Assembly (NCBI RefSeq): GCF_900115435.1
Contig: NZ_FOWK01000002.1
Coordinates: forward strand, 124,001 to 188,000
Length of the DNA: 64,000 nucleotides
Source of the DNA: Prevotella sp. tf2-5
GTDB lineage: Bacteria; Bacteroidota; Bacteroidia; Bacteroidales; Bacteroidaceae
Reading direction: 5' to 3'
Part shown: in pieces, positions 7,979 through 17,400 of the stretch
How the letters are laid out: every line of letters starts with the position of its first letter
Position numbering within the stretch: the stretch's first letter is position 1
Notes under the pieces: generated by a model
Seen by the model: the letters and a program-made list of their open reading frames with translations, nothing else
Told to the model about the DNA's origin: nothing
The model's database searches: none
Program-made: the position numbers and the translations under genes

Positions 7979-8869
7979 TTATTGTTTGATATATAAGAAA
8001 TTGTTGTCATAATCCAATACAAGTTCTACTTCTTTTAAGAACTTGTATCCTATCGCTCCTGCATAGTTTCTGCCGATGCTGGCGGGAATTATCGGTAGAA
8101 TACTTTTTTCCATGTTGACTTTCTTCCCCAACATCTCAGCGGAATCCATTTTGATGTATTTTATCGTCTTCCCATCTTTAGTTCTTTCTGATAGTTCAAA
8201 CCCTTGTCTGTTGAGCGATTCGATCACTCCTTCGCTTTTCCCGCATAAAAAGAAAAAATTTGCATTGCCAGTGTCAATGATGAATCTCCCGATAATCTGT
8301 CCGGACCTGTAGTCGCTGTCCATGATGCGCAAAGGAGCGTCAGTCCCTACAAACCCTTTCTTGTCAATGGTCATAATGCCTCGCTTGTATTTATTCTCAG
8401 GTAATGCCTGCTTGCCATATTTTACATAACCTTTAGCGATATTCAACGTTACCATCTGACTACCGTCTTTTGCCATATAGCAACTACCCATTATCATATC
8501 GTATCCACCATCTTTAAACCATTTCTTTGCCTGTCTTAAATCGGCTATATAAACAGGGCGGGTGTTACGTAAGCCGTCAACATCCAATGTGTCAGATATA
8601 ACTTGGTAACACCATAGTGTTTTGCCAATAGCGGTTAGACGTAGAGCGTGATGGCAAGCTGTCGGGTTCAGTTCCAATCCAGAAGAAACGACAAAAGTGC
8701 TGTCAAGAACAGTGATGGACGATCCTGTGTCAATCAATGCACGTGCTTTTACTTGTTTGTTGAGACTAACTTCCGCAATCATGTGGTTCTTCACTTCCTT
8801 AAAGCGAATGTGTTGGGCGTATACGCTTTGGACGGATATGACTGCTAAGAAGAAAAGTATTGTTTTCAT
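7979..8869 (-). CDS. secreted retropepsin-like aspartyl protease family protein
   Basis: A 296-residue protein with a clean signal peptide (MKTILFFLAVISVQSVYA). It carries two aspartyl-protease-like DTG motifs: ALIDTGSSITVLDS near residue 45 and FIIDTGNANFFFLCG near residue 205, the layout of the two-lobed retropepsin-like proteins common in Bacteroidota. The second lobe has DTGN rather than DTGS, so activity is not certain. The longer frame upstream (to 8950) lacks a signal peptide and overlaps the promoter at 8896, so ATG 8869 was chosen. The substrate is unknown. Confidence 0.75.
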   Translation of the reverse strand: MKTILFFLAVISVQSVYAQHIRFKEVKNHMIAEVSLNKQVKARALIDTGSSITVLDSTFVVSSGLELNPTACHHALRLTAIGKTLWCYQVISDTLDVDGLRNTRPVYIADLRQAKKWFKDGGYDMIMGSCYMAKDGSQMVTLNIAKGYVKYGKQALPENKYKRGIMTIDKKGFVGTDAPLRIMDSDYRSGQIIGRFIIDTGNANFFFLCGKSEGVIESLNRQGFELSERTKDGKTIKYIKMDSAEMLGKKVNMEKSILPIIPASIGRNYAGAIGYKFLKEVELVLDYDNNFLYIKQ

Positions 8870-8895
8870 ATTATCTATTTGATTTTCATTCTTTT

Positions 8896-8905
8896 TGCAA
8901 AAGTA
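8896..8905 (-). promoter_or_regulatory. -7 promoter box for the aspartyl protease gene
   Basis: Minus-strand TACTTTTGCA, 26 nt above the chosen ATG at 8869; it supports the shorter start. Confidence 0.6.
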
Positions 8906-8999
8906 TATCTTTTCGTGCAATTTAGCAAATATAACTATGATTTTATGCATTGATTTCAGAAAGAAATGGAATTTTTATTATCATTTGAAATATAATGTG

Positions 9000-9009
9000 T
9001 ACCTTTGCA
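9000..9009 (+). promoter_or_regulatory. -7 promoter box for the binding-lipoprotein operon
   Basis: TACCTTTGCA, 8 nt before the ATG at 9018. It rules out the upstream in-frame start at 8895. Confidence 0.65.
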
Positions 9010-9017
9010 CTTTGATT

Positions 9018-9938
9018 ATGAAGAAAATATTTTATGCCATTATAACGCTGATGATACTGTCGGCATGCGGACAGTCTTATGAGGAGACGAAACGACAGAA
9101 CCAGCAACTGCGTCGGGAGGCGATGCGTAAGGACTCTGCGGCACTGAAGATCGCCGTGATGCCTACCCTCGACTGTCTTCCAATGTTCGTCGCTGAGTAT
9201 GAGCATTTATATGACACCCTGAACGGGGGTGTGCGTCTGAAACCCTTTGTGGCACAGATCGACTGTGACACCGCCATAGAGCGTCGACGGGTGGAGGGTT
9301 GTGTGAGCGACCTTATCAGAGCCGCGTGTATCGAGAAGCGTGGGATGAAACTACGGTATGCTGCCGCCACGAATGCCTATTGGCAGCTTGTCACCAATCA
9401 TAACTCACGTATCCGTCAGTTGAAACAGTTGGATGACAAGATGCTGGCGATGACCCGTTTCTCTGTGACGGATTTCCTTTGTGACCTGATTGTCGACTCC
9501 GTGAAACTGCGTGATGAGCATGTGTTCCGTGTTCAGATCAACGACCTGAACGTGCGGATGGATATGTTGCGTAACAATGAGATGGATGCTCTCTTCTTAC
9601 CAGAGCCGCAGGCAACGGAGGCAAGGTTGGCGAAGAACCCGGTGATCTTGGACACTCGTCGTCTTGACCTGCAGATGGGAGTGATTGTCTTCCGTGAGCA
9701 GGAGATGCGTCATCCCGAGCGTCAGAAACAACTCGACCTCTTTGTCAAGGCATATAATGCGGCTTGTGACTCTATCAATAAGAAAGGTGTCCGTTATTAC
9801 CGTGACTTGATCATCAAGAAGTGTGGTGTGTCGGGAATGGTAGTGGATTCCTTATCACAGCCCATCAAGTACCAGCATGCCATTGGTCCTCGTCAGAAAG
9901 ACATGGACCGGGCGCAGAAATGGCTTCAGAAGAAATAG
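9018..9938 (+). CDS. lipoprotein resembling a periplasmic substrate-binding protein
   Basis: A 306-residue lipoprotein (MKKIFYAIITLMILSAC, lipobox LSAC). After a charged linker it shows LKIAVMPTLDCLPMFVAEYEHLYDTL, the opening strand and helix typical of NMT1/THI5- or SsuA-like binding proteins, and later MDALFLPEPQATEARL, which resembles their second-lobe segment. It lacks neighbouring ABC permease or ATPase genes. It is followed after 3 nt by a TPR-protein gene, so the two are co-transcribed. Fold assignment is moderate; ligand unknown. Confidence 0.65.
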   Translation: MKKIFYAIITLMILSACGQSYEETKRQNQQLRREAMRKDSAALKIAVMPTLDCLPMFVAEYEHLYDTLNGGVRLKPFVAQIDCDTAIERRRVEGCVSDLIRAACIEKRGMKLRYAAATNAYWQLVTNHNSRIRQLKQLDDKMLAMTRFSVTDFLCDLIVDSVKLRDEHVFRVQINDLNVRMDMLRNNEMDALFLPEPQATEARLAKNPVILDTRRLDLQMGVIVFREQEMRHPERQKQLDLFVKAYNAACDSINKKGVRYYRDLIIKKCGVSGMVVDSLSQPIKYQHAIGPRQKDMDRAQKWLQKK

Positions 9939-9941
9939 GAC

Positions 9942-12074
9942 ATGACAGGAACGGAACAGCAAATACAACGTGTCGCCGGAGAACTGCACAGAGGTAATGT
10001 GGGGCTGGCGATTGCCGAGATGGATACCTATCTCGCAGCTTATCCACAGCCGCAGACCATGGAGCGGCTGAATGGTATCAAGGCAGAGTATGAGTTGATG
10101 GCAGACTATTGGAGAAGAGGGGTGAACGACCCTCAGTTAGACCAGCTCTACCATCATTTGCTACAGCGGGTCTATGTGCTCTATGCCAATATCGCCTCCT
10201 ACCACCGGATGCGTCAGTATCCTACCTTATCCGGGATATATAACCGTGTCCGTACAGAACGGAGAGAGTGGTCGTTGACGGATATCCGTAAGGAGATGGA
10301 GGACTTCGTGAGTAATATCGCCATGCTGGAGCTAGAGCCTGAGCATATCCGGCAGGAGCGGAGCGAGCAGCTCTATCAAGAACATCAGACAGCGGTGAAC
10401 AGCTTGTTCTGTTATGTGCTGACCTCCCGGATGTGGACAGATGGTGTAGGACATGACTTTGAGGAGATCCTCCTCTCGCCGACTATTGACAGTAATGACC
10501 AGCAGCTACTGGTGTCAGCTGTCACCCTGTCGCTCCTGAATCAGTATGACATGGTGAAATTCCGTATGCTGGTGAATGTCTACCGTCGCTCCCAAGAGGA
10601 GGCGGTGCGTCAGCGTGCCTTGGTGGGGTGGGCATTGTCATTGCGGGAGGATGTCCGTGAGATATACCCGGAGCAGGAGGAACTGGTGAGCGCACTCCTT
10701 TCCTCGAAAAAGGTCTGTGAGGAACTCACTGAGCTGCAGATGCAGTTGATATACTGTCTGAATGCGGAGCAGGACACCCATACCATCCAAAAGGAGATCA
10801 TGCCGGATCTCATCAAGAATAACAACCTGAAGATCGGACCGTTCAGTATCGAGGAGCGTGAGGATGATCCGATGGAGGATATCCTGAACCCGGAGGCTTC
10901 AGAACAGCGGATGGAGAAGCTGGAGTCGACCTTCGGACGTATGATGGACATGCAGAAACAGGGGTCGGACATCTATTTCGGCGGTTTCTCACAGATGAAG
11001 CGCTTCCCGTTCTTCTATGATATCAGCAACTGGTTTGTGCCCTTCTACCTGCAGCATCCTGATATCAGGAATTTTGTCAACAGGATGCAAGGTAATAAGT
11101 TCATGGAGAAAATGATGAAGACGGGTCCTTTCTGTAACAGTGACAAATATTCGTTCATCATCGCCTTCCAACAAGTCATTGACCGTATCCCGGAGAGTAT
11201 GCGGAAGATGCTGGAGCAGGGAGAGGCAACGATGGGTGAGATACCAGCGGACGAATTGGCGACACCAGCCTTTATCCGCCGTGCCTATTTGATGGACCTG
11301 TATCGCTTCTATCGCTTGTTCCCCAGTCGTAATGAGTTCGAGAACCCGTTCAACACCAGCGCTATGAACCTGGGGGCATGTGAGTTCTTCAGCCTGTGGC
11401 TGTTCAAGGGGTCGCCCTTAGAGCCTTATAAAGACCAGATCGTACGTTTGCTGAAACGCAAGAAGATGGAAGAGCCAGCCATGCATCTGCTGGATTCGTA
11501 TAGTGATGATCATCGTTCTGTCCAGTATTATATCTGGTATGGACAGTATCATGAGGCCTTGAAGTTGGATCCTCATAATGAGAAAGCCCTGAGGGGGAAG
11601 GCGCGTGAGTTGTTTGACCTGGGGATTTTCGATGAGGCGATGGACGCCTATGACGACCTGCTGCTATTGTGTCCTGACCATCCTAACTATCTGTTGAACA
11701 AGGCGGTGTGTCTTGTCAATATGAAAGAGTATGAGGAGGCGTTGAAACTGCTGTACCGTCTGAACTACGAACATCCTGACAACGACCAGGTGAGCCGTGT
11801 CCTGGCTTGGACGCATCTTTGTTGTCATCAGTTGGAACAGGCAGATAAGCTATACCAAAGACTGACTGCGGTGGACAACGTGTATCGTGATGACTGGATG
11901 AATGCTGGTTATTGTTGCTGGTTCCTGGGCAGGATAGATGAGGCGATCCATTGTTTCAAGGCTTCTCTGAGAAATGGTGACACTACTTTTTTCTCCTTTG
12001 ACCATGAACTCCTTGAGGATTATGGCATCAGTGAGACTCAGTTCAGGCTGATGTATGCTGCTGTCTGCTCTTGA
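9942..12074 (+). CDS. tetratricopeptide-repeat protein
   Basis: A 710-residue, largely helical protein without a signal peptide. The C-terminal third contains recognisable TPR units (KALRGKARELFDLGIFDEAMDAYDDLLLLCPDHP, then a unit around YLLNKAVCLVNMKEYEEALKLLYRLNYEHPD, and DDWMNAGYCCWFLGRIDEAIHCFKASL), about residues 545-690. The N-terminal two thirds is helical with no domain I recognise. The gene starts 3 nt after the binding-lipoprotein stop. Its last 32 nt overlap, tail to tail, the 3' end of the acyltransferase gene on the other strand. A scaffold role is only inferred. Confidence 0.7.
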   Translation: MTGTEQQIQRVAGELHRGNVGLAIAEMDTYLAAYPQPQTMERLNGIKAEYELMADYWRRGVNDPQLDQLYHHLLQRVYVLYANIASYHRMRQYPTLSGIYNRVRTERREWSLTDIRKEMEDFVSNIAMLELEPEHIRQERSEQLYQEHQTAVNSLFCYVLTSRMWTDGVGHDFEEILLSPTIDSNDQQLLVSAVTLSLLNQYDMVKFRMLVNVYRRSQEEAVRQRALVGWALSLREDVREIYPEQEELVSALLSSKKVCEELTELQMQLIYCLNAEQDTHTIQKEIMPDLIKNNNLKIGPFSIEEREDDPMEDILNPEASEQRMEKLESTFGRMMDMQKQGSDIYFGGFSQMKRFPFFYDISNWFVPFYLQHPDIRNFVNRMQGNKFMEKMMKTGPFCNSDKYSFIIAFQQVIDRIPESMRKMLEQGEATMGEIPADELATPAFIRRAYLMDLYRFYRLFPSRNEFENPFNTSAMNLGACEFFSLWLFKGSPLEPYKDQIVRLLKRKKMEEPAMHLLDSYSDDHRSVQYYIWYGQYHEALKLDPHNEKALRGKARELFDLGIFDEAMDAYDDLLLLCPDHPNYLLNKAVCLVNMKEYEEALKLLYRLNYEHPDNDQVSRVLAWTHLCCHQLEQADKLYQRLTAVDNVYRDDWMNAGYCCWFLGRIDEAIHCFKASLRNGDTTFFSFDHELLEDYGISETQFRLMYAAVCS

Positions 12075-13161
12075 TACGTTGACAGCACCATGTCCATCCC
12101 AAGGGGATGCCTACTCCCACGATAGCATAAAGCACCCAGAACCAGTCTTCTTTGGCATGCTCATGGATGACCATGTGGCATCCTATCTGGGCCATGTCGA
12201 GGTCGTAATACCAGATCTTCAGCAGACTGACTACCTTATAGCTGATGATGTGGAAGACGAAGATGGGTAGGGTATTGTCACCGCAATAGACGAGGAAGCG
12301 TTTTACCATCCCCTCATGACGGTTGAGATAGGTGGCGATGTTATAGGTCATGAGGAAACCGCAGATAGCGGGGACGGGTAAGGAGATGAACTGGGTGAAA
12401 GAGGAACGCCAGTTCATATTGGCGGTCAGATACTGGGAGAAGAGAGCGACGATGACGGCGAAGACGATGGTCATCCACCAGGTCACCTTATACTGTCGTT
12501 CCCATTGACGGAACAGGAACCCGCAACCGAAGAAGAAGGTACCCATGATCTCCCGATAACCTCCTTGTATCAGGGGGATGATACGCAACCCCTCTGCCGT
12601 TTTCCATGCTGCCAATAAGAGCATGAGGACACATACCCCGACGGGGGCGATCACCTCCCGATAGGGAGTAAGACGGGAGGTCCTGCCAGCGACATAGTCC
12701 AAGCCTTTATATATAATAAGGTACGCGATACTTGCCACCAACAGTCCTCTGAAAAACCAGAAAGCGCCGCATAGGAACTGGTCGTAGCCTCCCATTGCCG
12801 TCACCATGTTCCATAGGTTCTGTTGCATCTGATGCCAGGAGTAGGGATGTGTCACCCCACCGCTCCAGTTGCCATATTGCTCATTGAGGATACCCAGGTC
12901 GAACATCCAGTTATGGATGATCAGGAAGAATACCGCCCATTTCAGGAAAGGGATATAGAGTCCTTTGAAGCGTTTCTTCACAAAGGTCGCCTCGTCATGG
13001 AGATAGCGTAAGGAGAAGAAATAGCCTGCCGTGATGAAGAATACCGGCATGTGGAACTCATAGAGAAACTGACTGACCACATCGGGGGCATCAGCATGTC
13101 CTATCACCATCAGGATAATGGCAAGTGCCTTACAGATAGAGATGACGGTATTACGCTGCAT
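12043..13161 (-). CDS. acyltransferase family 3 (OafA/NodX type) membrane protein
   Basis: A 372-residue protein with about ten hydrophobic segments. The N-terminus RNTVISICKALAIILMVIGHAD contains the conserved His of the family, followed by FHMPVFFITAGYFF. Members transfer acetyl, succinyl or similar groups onto sugars of surface glycans at the inner membrane. It is last in a minus-strand unit with phospholipase D, the HTCS-like regulator and Kdo genes, which suggests an envelope-glycan substrate. The start lies 6 nt after the phospholipase D stop. Its final codons overlap the convergent TPR gene by 32 nt. Confidence 0.85.
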   Translation of the reverse strand: MQRNTVISICKALAIILMVIGHADAPDVVSQFLYEFHMPVFFITAGYFFSLRYLHDEATFVKKRFKGLYIPFLKWAVFFLIIHNWMFDLGILNEQYGNWSGGVTHPYSWHQMQQNLWNMVTAMGGYDQFLCGAFWFFRGLLVASIAYLIIYKGLDYVAGRTSRLTPYREVIAPVGVCVLMLLLAAWKTAEGLRIIPLIQGGYREIMGTFFFGCGFLFRQWERQYKVTWWMTIVFAVIVALFSQYLTANMNWRSSFTQFISLPVPAICGFLMTYNIATYLNRHEGMVKRFLVYCGDNTLPIFVFHIISYKVVSLLKIWYYDLDMAQIGCHMVIHEHAKEDWFWVLYAIVGVGIPLGWTWCCQRIKSRQQHTSA

Positions 13162-13167
13162 AGAGAA

Positions 13168-14427
13168 TTACATGAAGGGGGCTAGCAGATGGGCGAACCA
13201 GCCGCGGAACTTCTGCCAAGGGGTACGGAACTGGTCCCAGGACTCCTTGGTTAAGAGAAAACACTTCTTGGTGTCCCTGTCGAACATATCGTCCAGCTCC
13301 TTGGTGGTGGCCTTGTCGATGATGACAGCGTTCTGCTCGAAGTCACATTTCAGACTCCGGGCATCCAGATTGGTACTGCCTATCGTGCAATAGCGTCCAT
13401 CCACCATCATGATCTTGGAATGGTGGAATCCTGGCTCGTACATCCAGACGATGGCTCCTCGTTTCATCAGTTTGTGTGCCTGGTAGTAGGCACAGTCTGG
13501 TGTCAGGGGGATATCACTCTTTGCTGATTGCATGATCTCCACCTTCACCCCTCGCTTGATAGCTCTCGTCAGTGCTCGTGTGACAGTGGGTATCAGGGTG
13601 AAATAGGGGTTGATAATCTTGATGGAGTCTTGCGCCTGGTCGATAGCGCTGATATAGAACTGACGCATGATTTTTGGAGTAAGATGGGGCTCCCTGGTGA
13701 TAATACCTACCATCTTGTTACCTGCCGTGGAGGTGGTATCGGGCTTTAGTCCTTCAAATTTCGTCAGTGTGCCGCCGCGATAGTATTTCATACCGTGTAT
13801 GTTCTCGCCAGTGACACGGTTCCATATCCGAAGGAAAATCTTCTGTAACTCGTTGACGGCATCTCCTTCTATACGACAATGCATGTCTCGCCATTCCCCC
13901 ACTTGTGGTGTACCTTTGATGTAATAGTCGGCGACATTCATACCACCGGTATAGGCAATCTGTCCGTCAATGACCACGATCTTACGGTGGTCACGTCCGA
14001 AAATCTTGTTGACCCATGGGAAACGGATCGGCTCGTATTCCACAATATCGATGCTGTCATCCCGTAATGCCTTCAGGTGGTGTTTCTTCAGCGGCTGGTT
14101 GTTGGAGTCATTCCCAAAACCGTCGAACATGGCACGTATCTCCACTCCTTCTTTCCTTTTCTCACGAAGAATGTCGAAAAGAAGGGAAGCGATGGAGTCG
14201 TTACGGAAATTGAAATATTCCAGATGGACACTGCTCTTTGCCTGACGGATAGCCTTGAACATGTCGTCGAACTTCTCCTCTCCGGACATCAACAGTGTCA
14301 CGCTATTATTGTCGGAGAAGTTGATCTTCTTGGAACGTAATGTTTGAACTATCAGCGAGTCGCTCGTCTGAGCGCTCGCTGACAGGGTGATGTATACCAG
14401 TAATGCGATAATCCAGAACCGCCGCAT
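13168..14427 (-). CDS. phospholipase D / cardiolipin synthase-like protein
   Basis: A 419-residue protein with two HKD motifs, the catalytic signature of the superfamily: HRKIVVIDGQIAYTGGMN near residue 145 and HHSKIMMVDGRYCTIGSTN near residue 334. An N-terminal hydrophobic segment (MRRFWIIALLVYITLSASAQ) reads as a signal peptide, so the enzyme would face the periplasm; most Bacteroidota cardiolipin synthases have two N-terminal membrane helices instead. The ATG at 14427 is one base past the regulator stop; an upstream start at 14457 would overlap that gene and spoil the signal peptide. It acts in phospholipid head-group transfer or hydrolysis; which one is open. Confidence 0.85.
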   Translation of the reverse strand: MRRFWIIALLVYITLSASAQTSDSLIVQTLRSKKINFSDNNSVTLLMSGEEKFDDMFKAIRQAKSSVHLEYFNFRNDSIASLLFDILREKRKEGVEIRAMFDGFGNDSNNQPLKKHHLKALRDDSIDIVEYEPIRFPWVNKIFGRDHRKIVVIDGQIAYTGGMNVADYYIKGTPQVGEWRDMHCRIEGDAVNELQKIFLRIWNRVTGENIHGMKYYRGGTLTKFEGLKPDTTSTAGNKMVGIITREPHLTPKIMRQFYISAIDQAQDSIKIINPYFTLIPTVTRALTRAIKRGVKVEIMQSAKSDIPLTPDCAYYQAHKLMKRGAIVWMYEPGFHHSKIMMVDGRYCTIGSTNLDARSLKCDFEQNAVIIDKATTKELDDMFDRDTKKCFLLTKESWDQFRTPWQKFRGWFAHLLAPFM

Positions 14428-14428
14428 C

Positions 14429-17400
14429 TTACTTCTTGTATTTGAGACGGTATTCAAGTGGTGTCATACCGTATTTCTCCCTGAAGATATTGATGAAGTT
14501 CTCTGCTGTGGAGAATCCGATATTAATGGCAAGCTCACTCATATTGATATTTGTCTTCGTCAAGAGGACACAGGCGTGTTTCAGTCTTATCTCACGAACA
14601 ACCTCGGCGGGTGTCTTGGTCGTGATACTGCGAATCTTATGGAAGAAAGGTACACGTCCCATACCCATCGAAGACGCCATCTCCTCCAGACTGATCTGTC
14701 CACGGCTCATGTTATGCAGCACGTATTGTTCTACGTTCTTCATCAACTGGCGGTCCATCATATTGCTCATCGAGTAGTCACCGATGGTCTCGTCCTCACT
14801 ATAGAACTGGAAGTTATTTTGTTGTTTGGTAACCTCCTCTGCAGGTTTCTGCTGTTCCGGTTCCTGAGTCTCTTCTGTCTCAGTCTCCTTGGATGTGGGA
14901 GCCTCGATGTCGTCATACGCCATCGTAGCTGTTGTCATACTGGCGTTATGACCCTCCAGCATACGTGTCTCACGTCCTTCAATCGTGTTCTGTTCCATCT
15001 CGACAGGTCCGAGTCCCATCAGTTTGTTAAAGCGCATGACAGCCTCTTGCACATTGAAAGGTTTGGCGAGGTAGTCGTCAGCAGCTAAGGTGATATTCAT
15101 ATCACTCATCATCTCTTGCGTCAGGACAGTGTCTGTCATCAACACGAACTTCACGTTCTGTGTGTGAGGATTAGACTTCAGCTTGTTACACAGTTCACTA
15201 CCGGTCATGTGCTTCATGTCATGCTTACAGATCACGAGGTCTGCTTTCAAGGATTCGATATCCGGGATAGCCAGTCTGATGTCGTCATAGACATGGAAGT
15301 CGTAGACCTCATGCAAATGAGCATTCATGAAGTTGATGAAGTCTTTATTGCTGTCAATGAATACCACGTTAAACTTATGGGTCTTCTTATCCAGACGCAA
15401 CGGCTGGATGTTGGCAGTCAGCTCTGCTGTTGCAATCGAAGGCAGTCTGACTTCTCCTTGGTCGTTGAGTTCCAGACGGTCTTTTGCCGTGGACTCTGCT
15501 TTCGCCTCGGGATTCTCCAGAATAGTTTGCATCTCGGAAATACGGGTGATGACCTGTAGCATCTGGAAATGTAAGGAGTTCAGTTGCTCACGACCTTCCA
15601 GGTCTCTCTCGCGCTCGGCAAGATTACCGATGATCGTTGTCATGCGCGCCATTGGCTGGCGTAGCTCATCACTGGTCGTCTTGATCTCCTCACGCTGGCG
15701 TTTTAACTCCTCGACGACCGTACGTTTCCTGATCAGGAAATTCTTGACTTTCTTATAACCATAGCGCCATACCAGCAAGGCTATGATGGCGATGATGACA
15801 TAGACCGTAAGCATCCACCATGTCAGCCACCAAGGACGCTCAATGTTGATTTCCAGTTTGCGTTCCTGATTACTTACGGCACCATCAGCACTGACCGCTT
15901 TTACGTGCAGGGTATAGCTGCCACTGCCCAGGTCCCGGAACTTGACTCCGTGTAGCAGAGCGTCTCCGTTTCGCCAGTCATGGTCGCGTCCCTCCATCCA
16001 ATACATGAATTGCAGACGTTCGCCTTGGTTGTAGTTACCTGCGGCGAATTTGATGGTGAAGGTGTTCTGCTTGTTCTTCAGATAGATCTTATTACTTTCG
16101 TTCAATGCCTGGGCAAGAATGACATTTCCGTCATATTCATGTCCGACCATGACCTCCTCCTCTCCGATAAAGAGTTGTGTGAGCATGACACGGGGTAGGG
16201 TATTCTGGTCCATTTTCGCACCTTGACGCACCCAGTTCACACCGAACAAACCACCAAACAGGACGGTACCGTCGGATTTCGTCAAGATGGAACCTGTGTT
16301 GAACTCATTGCTCTGTAATCCGTCTTTTATATCATAGTTATAGAGCCCATATCCGAAGGTACCTTCCTCTCTGTTACGCTGTACGACAATACGGCTGATA
16401 CCATTGCTGGTGGTTATCCACATATTGCTGTTCCTGTCTTCTGTGATACCACAGATAGAGTTATTACAAAGTCCTTGTTTCTCTGTAATGTAGTTCAGGG
16501 AGTCTGATACCACATTCAGTACATTCAAGCCCTCACGGGTACCCACCCATATCAATCCTCTGGAGTCCTCAAAGACTTGGGTGATATAGTTGTTGGTGAA
16601 GGTCTTGAGATTGGTGGAGTTACCTGTCAGGAGGATTTTTTCACGATTAGACAGGTTCAGTATCACCAAACCTTCTGAGGTACCAATCAATAACTTGTTG
16701 CTCTTACCATAGAAAAGGGATGTGATATTGTTCGTGCTCAACATACCGTTCTCCCGGGTATAGGAGGAGAAGGTGTCCATTTTCGGATTATAGACTTGCA
16801 ACCCCCCGTTCGTCGCTATCCATAGGTTACCGCTATTATCTTTGGCAAGGGCATTGACATGGTCGTCTATCAAGGTCTTCATACTGTCACGGACTACAGA
16901 GAAGATATGTGAGGAGCCGTCTTTGATACGTGTCAGACCGTTCTGGCGGGAGCCCACCCATACACTTCCGTCGGTGGTTGCTTCCATACAGGTTACTTTC
17001 TGACTTGCCAACGGTCCCTCATACCCGATAACGCCTTTGTCACTCGTTCCGTACCAGACGTTTCCGTCTGAGTCTTGTGTGATAGCGGTGATGTCACCAT
17101 TAAAGGTCGACTGGAACTTATAGATAATATCACCATAGAAAGCCACACCAGACTTCTCTGTTCCTATCCATAGCAGATCCGTGTCGTCCACATAGACACT
17201 CTGGACACCTGTCGTTTCTTGTGTCATCTGATCGCTTTTGCCATTATGTGGCTGTACGGATTCTATCTCATGGCTGTTCACGTTCATCCTGAGAAGTCCC
17301 ATCCGGTCAGTTCCGATCCAGATGTTTCCTTTGTTGTCGCCCGCCATGCCGTTCACGCTCCTGTCGACGGCGATACTTGTCAGTCCGATACTGTTGCCGA

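Noticed and set aside
14387-15088. 233-codon plus-strand frame over the regulator's AraC domain
   Set aside because: Opposite-strand shadow; the minus-strand product is a clear AraC/receiver-like protein.
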